From: an uncultured Eubacterium sp.
Lineage (GTDB): Bacteria; Bacillota; Clostridia; Lachnospirales; Lachnospiraceae
NCBI GenBank assembly: GCA_910584595.1
Contig: CAJUBQ010000023.1
Span: forward strand, 1-60,860
Direction of reading: 5' to 3'
DNA: 60,860 nucleotides
Made by a program: the position numbers and the translations under genes. Below the pieces are notes generated by a model. That model was not told where the DNA came from. It searched no databases and saw nothing but the letters and a program-made list of their open reading frames with translations. This document shows positions 1 to 10,100 of the stretch, in pieces. Each line of letters starts with the position of its first letter. The first letter of the stretch is position 1.

Positions 1-6
1 ATTTTC

Positions 7-96
7 TCTCCCAGCGTCCGAGTAGCCAGAATGTAACACTTTTTGTAAATTGTTGTATTTTCTCTTAAATTCCATCTCCCAGCGTCCGCGCAGCCA
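7..96. repeat. Pair of direct repeats upstream of the sugar locus
   Basis: Two copies of a 22-bp sequence beginning TCTCCCAGCGTCCG and ending AGCCA occupy 7-28 and 75-96, 68 bp apart, and differ at two positions. The first copy lies almost at the window edge, so more copies may exist upstream. They sit about 220 bp before the first transporter gene. Their role is unknown. They could be binding sites or the edge of a repeated intergenic element. Confidence 0.55.
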
Positions 97-250
97 AAAT
101 AGAAAATATAATATGTTTGTTTACATAAAGAAGCTTAATTTTGTAAGCTACACTTTAATGCGCCGCATTGTTGCAAATATAAATTATTGGTAAAATTATA
201 CTAAAAATATTATGAATAATTGTATATAGTGATGAAACTAACATATCAAG

Positions 251-289
251 TTGACATTTGTTTCAGAAGATGTTAATGTTAACTTAACA
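251..289 (+). promoter_or_regulatory. Candidate promoter and overlapping operator for the N-glycan locus
   Basis: A consensus -35 TTGACA at 251-256 is followed after 17 bp by a weak -10, TAATGT, at 274-279. An inverted repeat TGTTAA-N7-TTAACA at 271-289 covers the -10, which is where a repressor would sit. The ribosome binding site AAGGAGG (299-305) and the first ATG (315) follow. No regulator gene lies next to the locus, so which protein binds, if any, is unknown. Confidence 0.4.
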
Positions 290-314
290 AAAATAAACAA
301 GGAGGACAAACAAA

Positions 315-1289
315 ATGAAGACAAACAACATGCTTCATGGAAAAGGGAAAGCGCCGAAAAAACGCTGGTCGAAAGATGATACAGAATTGTTTCTGTTGTC
401 ACTGCCTACGTTAATCTGGTATGTAATCTTTGCCTATCTGCCGATGTTCGGTATTATTATCGCATTTAAGGTTTACAAGTTACAGCCTGGCGGGCATGGT
501 TTCATTTACAATTTGCTGCACAGCGAATGGGCCGGATTCGGAAACTTTTCGTTTTTCTTCTCGTCAAATGCGTTTACCATGCTGCTGAAAAACACGATTC
601 TTTATAATATCGCGTTTATTATCATCAGCGCCAGCGTCGCGGTAGGAGGCGCCCTGATGTTAAGCAACATGCGCAACAAGAGGGGGTCGAAAGTTTATCA
701 GACCATGATGTTTCTGCCATATTTTATGTCTTGGGTAGTGGTCAGCTATTTCGTGTATGCGATCCTGACGCCGGAAAGAGGTTATCTGAACGGAATTCTC
801 AAAGCAATGGGCACAGATCCGATCATGTGGTATCAGGAAGCAAAGTATTGGCCGTTTATTCTCGTGCTGCTGAACACATGGAAAGGTATGGGGTATGGTA
901 TGGTGCTTTACCTCGCAAGCATTACGGGCATTGACCAATCTTTATATGAAGCTGCGGTAATGGATGGGGCTACCAAGTGGCAGCAGGCGATACATATTAC
1001 GCTCCCTTCGATTAAACCGGTATTTATTATGATGCTGATTCTGGACTGTGGTAAAATCTTTAACTCAGACTTTGGATTGTTCTATCAGGTAACCGGAAAA
1101 ATTCCACAGTCATTGTATACAACTGTATCTACATTTGATACGTATATTTATCAGGCGATCCAGTCCCCGGCGACGCCGATTGGAAGAACTGCGGCGGCAT
1201 CCTTCTTCCAGGCGATCTGCAGTTGCGCTACGATTCTTTTGGCGAACTGGGTTGTGAGAAAGATCGACAAAGAAAACAGTTTGATTTAA
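315..1289 (+). CDS. Sugar ABC transporter permease, LplB/UgpA type
   Basis: Inner-membrane subunit of a CUT1-class carbohydrate importer. About six hydrophobic segments follow a basic N-terminus. The cytoplasmic coupling loop carries the EAA-type motif EAAVMDGA at residues 212-219, followed by a LPSIKP turn, as expected for contact with the ATPase. The ATG is preceded by AAGGAGG with a 9-nt gap. It opens a run of co-directional, closely spaced genes ending in a GH85 enzyme, so the likely cargo is N-glycan oligosaccharide (inference). No ATPase gene is present in the locus. In this transporter class the ATPase is usually a shared MsmK-type protein encoded elsewhere. Confidence 0.88.
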   Translation: MKTNNMLHGKGKAPKKRWSKDDTELFLLSLPTLIWYVIFAYLPMFGIIIAFKVYKLQPGGHGFIYNLLHSEWAGFGNFSFFFSSNAFTMLLKNTILYNIAFIIISASVAVGGALMLSNMRNKRGSKVYQTMMFLPYFMSWVVVSYFVYAILTPERGYLNGILKAMGTDPIMWYQEAKYWPFILVLLNTWKGMGYGMVLYLASITGIDQSLYEAAVMDGATKWQQAIHITLPSIKPVFIMMLILDCGKIFNSDFGLFYQVTGKIPQSLYTTVSTFDTYIYQAIQSPATPIGRTAAASFFQAICSCATILLANWVVRKIDKENSLI

Positions 1290-1318
1290 TGTGAGATTAT
1301 CTGAGGGAGGTGCACAAA

Positions 1319-2245
1319 GTGGGAAAAAAGAATAAAGATCTGGAAAAATCGTCATCAACGAATCAGATTAAGCAGTCTACCAATATCATATTTAACATTA
1401 TATTTTTACTGTTGGGGCTGACATGTATCTTTCCGCTGCTGTTCGTTTTTTCCATATCCATTACAAGTGAAGAGGCGCTTCGGTCTGGCGGGTACCAGAT
1501 TATTCCGCCGGAGTTTTCGACAGCTGCATATCAGTTTTTATGGAATGAAAGAACCATGATTTTTCGTGCGGTATTTATGTCTATCATTGTGACGGTGATC
1601 GGTACCATTATTACGATTGCATTGACAACAACGATGGGATATGTAGTTTCCAGAAGAGGATTTAAGTTAAAAGGAATCTATACATGGATTATCTTTGTTC
1701 CGATGATTTTTAACGGCGGTATGCTTTCAAGCTATGTAGTTGTAAATAATATTTTAGGGTTGCGTGATACGATTTGGGCGCTGATCTTTCCGCTGGCATG
1801 TTCTTCGTTCAGCGTTACGATCTGTCGGACGTTTTTCCGTACGACCGTTCCGGATGCAATTGTAGAATCGGCAAAAATTGACGGAGCCGGGCAGTTCCGC
1901 ATATGGGCGCAGATCGTACTCCCGATATCCAAGCCGGTTATGGCCACGATTGGGATGTTTGCTGCATTTGGGTATTGGAATGACTGGTTTCAGGCTTCTT
2001 TATACTTAGATGATAAAAAGCTGCAGACGTTGCAGTCTCTGTTGAACAATGTACAAAAAGGAATTGAATATCTGGCAAATAATCCATATGGCGGTCTGTC
2101 CATGCAGCAGTACAAGGCGTCTATGCCGACAGAAAGCGTGCGTATGGCGATTGCGATCGTCATTATTGTGCCAATTGCACTGACGTATCCGTTTTTCCAG
2201 AAATATTTTATTTCCGGTCTTACGATTGGTTCGGTAAAAGAGTAA
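1319..2245 (+). CDS. Sugar ABC transporter permease, YtcP type
   Basis: Second permease of the CUT1 importer, pairing with the product of the previous gene. It has about six membrane segments and the coupling-loop motif ESAKIDGA near residues 183-190, followed by LPISKP. The GTG at 1319 is preferred because GAGGGAGG (1303-1310) lies 8 nt upstream. An in-frame GTG at 1310 overlaps that ribosome binding site and is less likely. The gap from the first permease is about 30 nt. The family commonly occurs with LplB-type permeases and DUF3502-type binding proteins, as here. Confidence 0.87.
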   Translation: MGKKNKDLEKSSSTNQIKQSTNIIFNIIFLLLGLTCIFPLLFVFSISITSEEALRSGGYQIIPPEFSTAAYQFLWNERTMIFRAVFMSIIVTVIGTIITIALTTTMGYVVSRRGFKLKGIYTWIIFVPMIFNGGMLSSYVVVNNILGLRDTIWALIFPLACSSFSVTICRTFFRTTVPDAIVESAKIDGAGQFRIWAQIVLPISKPVMATIGMFAAFGYWNDWFQASLYLDDKKLQTLQSLLNNVQKGIEYLANNPYGGLSMQQYKASMPTESVRMAIAIVIIVPIALTYPFFQKYFISGLTIGSVKE

Positions 2246-2285
2246 AACAAAGCGTTTTAACAAAAAATTAAAGGAGGAAATGAGA

Positions 2286-3782
2286 ATGAAACTGAAAAGA
2301 TTATTAGCGGCAGGTTTGGCGGGAATGATGACGATCGGCGCATTAGCCGGCTGCGGAAACAGTTCTGACGGAGGACAGAAGACATCTTCGGATAATGGAA
2401 GCAATGCGCAGGCGGAAGGATCGGAGTCCTCAGACAGTGGAGAAGTAGTAGATCTGAAATGGGTAATTATCGGTAACGGTATGCCGGAAAATTATGATTC
2501 CTGGATTTCCAAAGTCAACGATTATATTAAAGATAAGATTGGCGTGAGACTGGAAATGGAAATCGTAAGCTGGGCAGACTGGGACAGCCGCAGAAATATT
2601 ATTGTCAGTACAAATGAACCGTATGATATTATCTTTGGTCATGGCGGCAACTATATTTCAGATATCAATCTGGGGGCATATTGCGATATTACAGATTTGA
2701 TCGAAGCGAATATGCCGGAGTTAAATGAAATGATGCCTGAAGAATGCTGGACTGCGGTAAAAGTCAATGACAGAATCTATGGTGTGCCGACCTATAAGGA
2801 TATTGCAATATCCAATTATGCAATCTGGGATAAAGAGCTGGTAGATGAATACAATCTGGATATTGAAAAGCTGACGGATCTGGAATCTCTGACGCCGGTG
2901 TTTGAACAGCTTAAGGCAGATAAGAACGATTATCCGTTCTATTCCAAAAATGATGGTATCTACTTTATTTTCGATGCATATGACCAGCTTGGAGCAGGTA
3001 CACAGGTGCTTGGCGTCAGATATGACGATCAGGATGCAAAAGCGTGCTTTACATTGGAAGAGCCGGATGTTTACAAAGCGCTGCAGACCGTTTATGAGTG
3101 GAATCAGAAAGGTCTGATTAATCCGGATGCTGCGACATTATCCGAAGCGCGTGCATACAATATGTGGAGAATCGGCCAGGGCTGGGCGACAGCTGCATAT
3201 ACTTCCTGGGGGCCGCAGATGGGGAAAGACGTTGTAGTAGCGAAAGTTGGAGATTCCATTCTTTCCAACGATACGGTACGTGGTTCTATCAATATGGTAT
3301 CTACGAACAGCAAGCATCCTGAGAAATGTTTGCAGCTGTTAAATCTGGTAAATACAGATACAAAGCTGCGTGATATGTTCTATTATGGAGAAGAAGGCGT
3401 GAACTTTGAGTATACAGAGGACGGCAAAGTACACAAGAGCGATAAAAACTGGGATATGGCAGGTTATACAAACGGCTGCTATTTTACAGTAACGCAGGAA
3501 GATACCGATGAGTATGGACAGTTTGATGAGATTAAAGAACTGACAGACGGGGCAGTAGCTTCAGTAATGCTTGGTTTTACGTTTGATACAACATCTGTAT
3601 ACGATCAGCTTGCAAACTGCGGGGAAATCTGGCTGCGGTATAAGAGCGAGGTTATGACAGGGGTGCAGGATCCGGCAGTCTGTGTGCCGCAGATTAAAGA
3701 AGAACTGATGGCTGCAGGTTTCCAGGATATTCTGGACGAAGCGCAGAAACAGATAGATGAGTTTATGGCAAATAAAAAATAA
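2286..3782 (+). CDS. Extracellular sugar-binding lipoprotein, LplA type
   Basis: Solute-binding lipoprotein of the importer. The signal peptide ends in the lipobox LAGC with the lipidated Cys at residue 23, followed by a Ser/Asp/Gly-rich linker. The main body is a family 1 solute-binding fold. The C-terminal roughly 130 residues resemble the DUF3502 region of LplA-type proteins. The ATG at 2286 is chosen because AAGGAGG ends 8 nt before it, whereas the ATG at 2280 is only 2 nt from that site. A sequence with an AAAGCG core lies in the gap before it but is too weak to call a catabolite-repression site. Cargo is inferred from context, not from the protein itself. Confidence 0.88.
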   Translation: MKLKRLLAAGLAGMMTIGALAGCGNSSDGGQKTSSDNGSNAQAEGSESSDSGEVVDLKWVIIGNGMPENYDSWISKVNDYIKDKIGVRLEMEIVSWADWDSRRNIIVSTNEPYDIIFGHGGNYISDINLGAYCDITDLIEANMPELNEMMPEECWTAVKVNDRIYGVPTYKDIAISNYAIWDKELVDEYNLDIEKLTDLESLTPVFEQLKADKNDYPFYSKNDGIYFIFDAYDQLGAGTQVLGVRYDDQDAKACFTLEEPDVYKALQTVYEWNQKGLINPDAATLSEARAYNMWRIGQGWATAAYTSWGPQMGKDVVVAKVGDSILSNDTVRGSINMVSTNSKHPEKCLQLLNLVNTDTKLRDMFYYGEEGVNFEYTEDGKVHKSDKNWDMAGYTNGCYFTVTQEDTDEYGQFDEIKELTDGAVASVMLGFTFDTTSVYDQLANCGEIWLRYKSEVMTGVQDPAVCVPQIKEELMAAGFQDILDEAQKQIDEFMANKK

Positions 3783-3799
3783 CAGACAGGGATGATAGT

Positions 3800-4780
3800 A
3801 TGGCGAGAATTATTGGGGCGGATTTGCCGCACATGCCGTGGCAGGAGCCGAAAGGCGGGGAAGTTTTGCCGGTGTGGCGCTACGACGCAAATCCGATTAT
3901 AGAAAGATTTGCAACAAAAAATTCTAACAGTATTTTTAACAGTGCGGTAGTTCCTTATGGCGATGGATTTGCAGGCGTATTTCGCTGTGACAGCAAATCG
4001 ATCAGCATGGATATTTTTACCGGATTCAGTGAAGACGGTATTCATTGGGAGATCTCCGATGAGCCGATCGTATTTGAAGGAGCACATCCGGAAGTAGCGA
4101 AAAGGGATTTTCGCTACGATCCGCGTGTGTGCCGGATCGAAGATAAATATTATGTGACCTGGTGCAATGGTTATCATGAATATCCGACGATTGGAGTAGG
4201 ATATACGTATGATTTTCAGACGTATTACCAGATGGAAAACGCATTTTTGCCGTTTAACCGCAATGGGGTGCTGTTTCCCAGAAAAATCAACGGCAAGTAT
4301 TATATGCTGAGCCGTCCGAGCGACAATGGACATACGCCGTTTGGAGATATTTTTCTGAGTGAAAGCCCGGACATGAAATATTGGGGATGCCATCGGTATG
4401 TGATGGGAACGATCAAAGGCGACGCTTCTGCATGGCAGTGTACAAAAATTGGGGCGGGAAGCGTTCCGATTGAGACAGAAGACGGGTGGCTGCTCATTTA
4501 TCACGGCGTTATCAATACATGCAATGGCTTTGTATACCGGATGGGATGTGCGCTGCTGGACCTGGAAGAGCCTTGGAAGGTATTAAAGAGGACAAAAAAC
4601 TATATATTAGGGCCGCATGAACTATATGAATGTGTCGGAGACGTGCCGAATGTTGTATTTCCGTGTGCGGCGCTTACAGATGCAGCGACAGGAAGAATCG
4701 CTATTTATTATGGATGTGCGGATACGGTTACAGGTCTTGCGTTCACGACGGTTGATCGGTTAATGGAATATATGGAGTAA
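3800..4780 (+). CDS. GH130 mannoside phosphorylase, probably Man-beta-1,4-GlcNAc phosphorylase
   Basis: Five-bladed beta-propeller glycoside phosphorylase of family GH130, of the usual length (326 aa) and without signal peptide, hence cytoplasmic. The segment RYDPRV holds Asp107, which lines up with the general-acid Asp of characterised GH130 enzymes (Asp104 in UhgbMP, from memory). GH130 enzymes split beta-mannosides with phosphate to give mannose-1-phosphate. Next to GH85 and GH38 genes, the expected substrate is the Man-beta-1,4-GlcNAc left after alpha-mannose removal. Beta-1,4-mannooligosaccharide phosphorolysis is the main alternative. The ribosome binding site is weak (AGGGATGA). A phosphomannomutase to use mannose-1-phosphate is not in the window. 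Confidence 0.85.
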   Translation: MARIIGADLPHMPWQEPKGGEVLPVWRYDANPIIERFATKNSNSIFNSAVVPYGDGFAGVFRCDSKSISMDIFTGFSEDGIHWEISDEPIVFEGAHPEVAKRDFRYDPRVCRIEDKYYVTWCNGYHEYPTIGVGYTYDFQTYYQMENAFLPFNRNGVLFPRKINGKYYMLSRPSDNGHTPFGDIFLSESPDMKYWGCHRYVMGTIKGDASAWQCTKIGAGSVPIETEDGWLLIYHGVINTCNGFVYRMGCALLDLEEPWKVLKRTKNYILGPHELYECVGDVPNVVFPCAALTDAATGRIAIYYGCADTVTGLAFTTVDRLMEYME

Positions 4781-4781
4781 T

Positions 4782-7031
4782 GTGACAAAGGGAAAAGTAA
4801 CGACAAATAACGATAGAGAGCTGCTGCAAAACGAGATCGTATCAGGCATCAGGACGGAGGATGTGCATATGCTGGTCAGCAGAACAGATAACAGGCCGTA
4901 CATGAACGTGATTTTTGGCAATTTTTACAGTCCGGCTTACGATGACGAGACATTTGTGGATGAGACAATGCAGAGAATCAAAGAGCTTGGATTTAACAGT
5001 GTCATGTTTGACACGAAGGCGTGGGAAGATTTTAAAGAACGGTATGATACGGGAGCGTTGAGCCAATATGTGAAAATGCAGGAGTATATGGGGAGATCTG
5101 CAAGGGCGCATGGGCTTGGATATAATTTTTTGCTGCTGTATTTAAATGGGGATAATCTTTATCCCCATATCCGGTTCAGCCCGCCGATTTACGGGGAAGA
5201 GACCGTTTTTTGGGACGGTACGCCGGGAAAATGGTATAAGTACTGGTCGCCGAAAGCCAGACAATCCATGAAAGAGCATGTGGAGCGCATTATGGAACGG
5301 TATGGAGATGGCTGCGAGCGGTGTATGATGAAAGATTTCAACGGAAACGACGGCAAAGAAGTCATTCCGGTATGCAGCATGTGGGACCCGGTTGTGGCTC
5401 CAAGCTTTGATGAAGAAGGAAAACTGCGGTATCTGGATTTTCTGCGGACGCTGTATGAAGGAGATATTGGCAGGCTGAATCAAAACTATGGAACGGCGGT
5501 GGATAGTTTTACACAATTGGAACCGGAGGAATATTGGTATACGTTAAAGTATGGAACCGTTATTCTGACAGAAGAGGATGTAAGGAAACAGACGCCGCAG
5601 TACTTTCGCTGGAGGGATCAGGCGTTTTGGAAAGCAAGAGAGCTGGAATTGTATTTTCAAAAGATGCAGACGCTTTTAAAAGAAAAGAATCCGGAGCTGT
5701 TTCTTTGTCCGGATTTATCTCAGTGGGGATATTTTCTCAACATATACGGGCGGATACAGGCGGATGCAGACAACGATTTCAGCGATTTGTGGGATACGGC
5801 GGTGCGCGGGATTGATATGTATGCGCTGGCGCCTTATGTGGACAGCTGTCATTTTCTAACGGTTCCGGTGACGCCGGACGGATATCCCAATGCGTATGTT
5901 GTATCCTGCCAGCATAGCATGATGCGGGTAATGAACGAAGGAAAGCCAATGATTGGCGGTATTTATTGGGGGAGATTTATATATAACGATCTGTATGCAT
6001 TCCTGACGCCGGCGGAAATGATCGGCACGATGACAGCATGTGGCATCGACGGTTACACTTGCTACGGCGTCAACGGACTGGACGACGGCGGGGTGTTGAA
6101 TCGGATGGAGCCGGATTTTTTAGATTCGCTGGCTCTTGGCAACCGTTGGTGCGGGGAAGTGATACCGCTGCGGAAAGGAGCGCGGAAAAAGGAAGTTGCC
6201 CTGCTGTTTCCATCGGAGATGGCTCTGCTGGAACCGTTTGAAACAGGCGGCAATAAGATACGGCGGCTGGATCTGCTGGGGTGGTATCAGCTTTGCTGTG
6301 ATCTTGGGTATCAGACAGATGTGATTAGCGCACATCAGATTGAACAGGATGTATTAAATCAATATCGGATTTTAATTATACCGGCAAATGACTGCTATCA
6401 GGCTGTGCAGCATGAGCAGTCAGAAGCCAGAATTATAGAGTGGGTGCAGGCAGGGGGCATTCTCCTGCATGGCCCGGGCGACGCGTTGGCGCAGTCCTGT
6501 TTTGGCATTACAGGCGAAGCGTGTGAAAAAATGCCATATCAATATGGAAAAACGATCATCCCGCAAGGAGATTCATTTTGCAGATACTACGGCGGAAAAT
6601 CTGTCTCGGATTATATTGACGGTGCGGGCTGCTGTGTGGCAGAATATGCAGGAGACATACTTGCGGAAGGAAAACCGTTTCTGGGAACGGTATATGCGTT
6701 TGGAATACAAATCGGAGCGTCTTATGTGTCTAAAAATATTCCCCATGTTCCTTATGGACAGGGAAATAAAGAGATGTATCCGTTTGCTTTGTCCCAGACA
6801 ACACTCGTAGAAGATATTTTGAGAAAATATCTCGTACCTGTCAGCGGAATATGCGTGCGAGGCATAGAAACAGGTGTATTTGAAAACGGTATGGTGATTG
6901 TCAACCACCGCAGTGAGCCTTATGTACTGCCAGAAAAATATCAGACGTGTATTTATCAATATCCGCCTGAGCGCCAGGATCATAAGGAGGTATTGGCAGG
7001 ACATTCCGCAGTATGGGTAAGTAAGGTATGA
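4782..7031 (+). CDS. GH42-like TIM-barrel protein with trimerisation-type domain, activity unknown
   Basis: A 749-residue cytoplasmic protein. Residues about 38-470 look like a TIM-barrel hydrolase of the GH42 kind (a conserved SxxWDP segment, then LNQNYGT, much like the LN..WGT region of GH42). Residues about 488-590 look like the glutamine-amidotransferase-like trimerisation domain. A short beta domain ends it. Where GH42 enzymes carry the acid/base Asn-Glu, this protein reads MWDP (residues 200-203), so the usual pair is not evident. It may belong to a GH42-related family such as the GH164 beta-mannosidases, or be a lectin-like relic. Start is uncertain: GTG 4782 abuts the previous stop, but ATG 4869 has GGAGG 8 nt upstream and begins just before the conserved part. 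Confidence 0.6.
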   Translation: MTKGKVTTNNDRELLQNEIVSGIRTEDVHMLVSRTDNRPYMNVIFGNFYSPAYDDETFVDETMQRIKELGFNSVMFDTKAWEDFKERYDTGALSQYVKMQEYMGRSARAHGLGYNFLLLYLNGDNLYPHIRFSPPIYGEETVFWDGTPGKWYKYWSPKARQSMKEHVERIMERYGDGCERCMMKDFNGNDGKEVIPVCSMWDPVVAPSFDEEGKLRYLDFLRTLYEGDIGRLNQNYGTAVDSFTQLEPEEYWYTLKYGTVILTEEDVRKQTPQYFRWRDQAFWKARELELYFQKMQTLLKEKNPELFLCPDLSQWGYFLNIYGRIQADADNDFSDLWDTAVRGIDMYALAPYVDSCHFLTVPVTPDGYPNAYVVSCQHSMMRVMNEGKPMIGGIYWGRFIYNDLYAFLTPAEMIGTMTACGIDGYTCYGVNGLDDGGVLNRMEPDFLDSLALGNRWCGEVIPLRKGARKKEVALLFPSEMALLEPFETGGNKIRRLDLLGWYQLCCDLGYQTDVISAHQIEQDVLNQYRILIIPANDCYQAVQHEQSEARIIEWVQAGGILLHGPGDALAQSCFGITGEACEKMPYQYGKTIIPQGDSFCRYYGGKSVSDYIDGAGCCVAEYAGDILAEGKPFLGTVYAFGIQIGASYVSKNIPHVPYGQGNKEMYPFALSQTTLVEDILRKYLVPVSGICVRGIETGVFENGMVIVNHRSEPYVLPEKYQTCIYQYPPERQDHKEVLAGHSAVWVSKV

Positions 7032-7119
7032 TACAGTGAGACAGCGTTACAGTCAGACATATTATAGTCAGACAGCATTACAGGAATGCCCATACATTGG
7101 GCGGAATCAGGAGGCTTTT

Positions 7120-10100
7120 ATGCATTTTTTAGACAAAAGGGTAAATGTCATTTGTGAAGAACTCAAAAAACTGAAAGTAAAGCAGAGATTTCCACTAAAT
7201 CATTGGAAATACAAAGAAGGGACTTATATTCGTCCCGAAGAAGCACAGGCAGATGAGACGCCTTGGGAAGATTATGACTGCGATCATATGCACTGGTACG
7301 GAAAAGACCGTCATTATTGTTTTCAGACTTCCTGGAAGGTTCCAAAGGAACTGGATGGGAAACGGATGTGGATGCACGTGTGCACACAGATTGATGAATG
7401 GGACGATGCAAAAAATCCACAGTTTTTACTGTATGTGAATGGTGAAGTCGTGCAAGGCATTGATATGAACCACAGAGATGTTTTTCTGCGCCCGCAGGCA
7501 GTGGAAGGAGAAGAACTGGAGCTGGTTTTGATCGCTTATACCGGAACGCTGCATACAGAGTTTAATTTAATCGTAGAAATGCAGGAAGTGGATGCTGCCA
7601 TCGAAAAGCTGTATTATGATCTTTGGGTGCCGCTGCAGGCGTTTACCAGAATGGAAGAGGATGATAAAAACCGCAGAGATATTGAGGAAATATTAAATAC
7701 AGCTGTTAATTTCCTGGATTTGCGCACTCCGTATTCAGACGCGTTTTATACGACGCTGCAGGAAGCGTCCGATTACATTGACAAGGCGCTGTATACCGAT
7801 ATGGCCGGATGGCAGGATGTTGTTGCGACTTGTATCGGACATACGCATATCGATGTAGCATGGTGGTGGACGGTAGCGCAGACAAGAGAAAAGGTCGGCC
7901 GCAGCTTTGCTACCGTATTAAAGCTGATGGAAGAATACCCGAATTATAAGTTTATGTCCAGCCAGCCGCAGCTGTATGCGTTTTTTAAAGAACGATATCC
8001 GGAAATGTACGAGAAAATCAAAGCGCGCATCAGGGAAAACCGTTGGGAACCGGAAGGCGGCATGTGGGTAGAAGCAGATTGCAACCTGACCTCGGGAGAG
8101 TCTTTAGTCCGTCAGTTTATGCATGGCAAACGTTTTTTCAAGGAAGAGTTTGGCGTGGATAACCGGATTTTATGGCTTCCGGATGTATTTGGTTATTCCG
8201 GAGCGCTTCCGCAGATTATGAAAAAGTGCGGAATAGACTATTTTATGACGACAAAGCTGGCATGGAACCAGTTTAACAAAGTGCCGTATGATACGATGAT
8301 GTGGCGTGGGATTGACGGTACGGAAGTGCTGACGCATTTAATTACGACGCTTGGCGTACATCAGCCGATCAAAGATTATTTTACAACATATAATGGAATG
8401 CTGCATCCGGATTCGATTATGGGCGGATGGATGCGTTATCAGAATAAAAATATTAACAATGACATTCTTGTGTCCTATGGGTACGGAGATGGAGGCGGAG
8501 GCCCAACAAGAGAAATGCTGGAGACTTCCATCCGTATGGAAAAAGGGGTCAAAGGCATACCGAAAGTACGTCAGGAGTTTGCCCGCACGTATTTTGACGA
8601 GTTAAAAGAACGGGTAGCAGGCAATAAGCGTCTTCCGGTCTGGGAAGGTGAGCTGTATTTTGAATATCATCGTGGAACGCTGACGTCAATGGCCAGAAAT
8701 AAACGCTCCAACCGCAAATCAGAGCTGGGGCTGATGGATTTGGAGCTGCTCAGTGTTTTAGCAGCGGATACTGTGGATTATCCGGTCAAAGAACTGGATG
8801 AGATGTGGAAACTTGTGCTGCTGAACCAATTCCATGATATCCTGCCGGGATCTTCCATCGAAGAAGTATATGAAGTGACAAAGGCGGAATACGAACAGCT
8901 GGCGGCTCAGCTTTCTGAAATGAGGGCACAGCGGATCAAAGCAATTTCCGGCAGCGGAGAAGCGGTAACGATTTTCAATACAACCGGAAAAACGAGAAAT
9001 GATGTGGTAAATCTGGGCGCATTCGATGCGGAGGCAGTTGCAGACAGTGACGGAACGGTATATCCGATACAAAAGACCGCAGACGGCAGCATTGCGTATG
9101 TGGAAAATCTGCCGTCCAAAGGGTATAAGTCATTTGCACCGGCAAGCGCTGCAGATACCTGCAGTCCGTTTACGCTGCATGGGGATTATGAGCTGGAAAC
9201 GCCGTTTTATCAGATCCGCCTGGATGCACAGGGTATGTTTACGAGTATTTATGATAAGGAAAACGATCGGGAAGTCATACAGGAAGGCGCCCGGGCAAAT
9301 CTGATGCGGATGTATGAAGATAAGCCGATTTATTTTGACAACTGGGATATTGATATTTTCTATACGGAAAAATTCTGGGATGTAGACAATGTAGAACGTA
9401 TGGAATGGACAGAGCTCGGGCCGGTGCGTGCGGCGCTTGAAATTACAAGAAAAGCGTCGAATTCCACGATTCAGCAGAAAATACTGTTTTATGCAAAGAG
9501 CCGCCGGATAGAATTTGTCACACATGTGGACTGGAAAGAGCATCAGACATTGTTAAAAGTGCATTTTCCGGTTGCCGTTCATACGGATGAAGCGACGTTC
9601 GACGTACAGTTTGGCAATCTGACAAGAAAAACACACCAGAATACGAGCTGGGATGTCGCAAGGTTTGAAAGCTGCGGACAGAAATGGATGGATCTTTCCG
9701 AAGGCCATTACGGCGTGTCATTGTTAAATGACTGCAAGTACGGACATTCCGTGAAAGATTCCAATATGGCGCTGACGCTTATTAAATCAGGCATCGAGCC
9801 AAATCCGGTAACTGACCAGGAAGAGCATATATTCACGTATGCCATTTATCCGCATGCAGAAAACTGGCGTGCGGCAGGTACAGTCGAAGAAGCTTATAAG
9901 CTGAATCAGCCGCTGCTTGCACAAAGGGATACGGAGGCGGGAAAAGAATACTCGCTTGTTTCGGTGGACTGTCCAAATGTCATAATAGAAACCATAAAGA
10001 GGGCGGAAGACGGAAACGGAATCGTGATTCGTATGTATGAGTCAGAAAATGCATATACAAAAGCCAAACTAACGGTGCGCAGACCGTTTGCACAGGCGCA

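Noticed and set aside
7..96. Start of a CRISPR array
   Set aside because: Only two imperfect copies, with a 46-bp gap, and no cas genes in the window.
3605..4504. Open frame of 299 codons on the minus strand
   Set aside because: It lies wholly inside and opposite the end of the binding protein and the GH130 gene. The translated sequence has no recognisable motif and no ribosome binding site.
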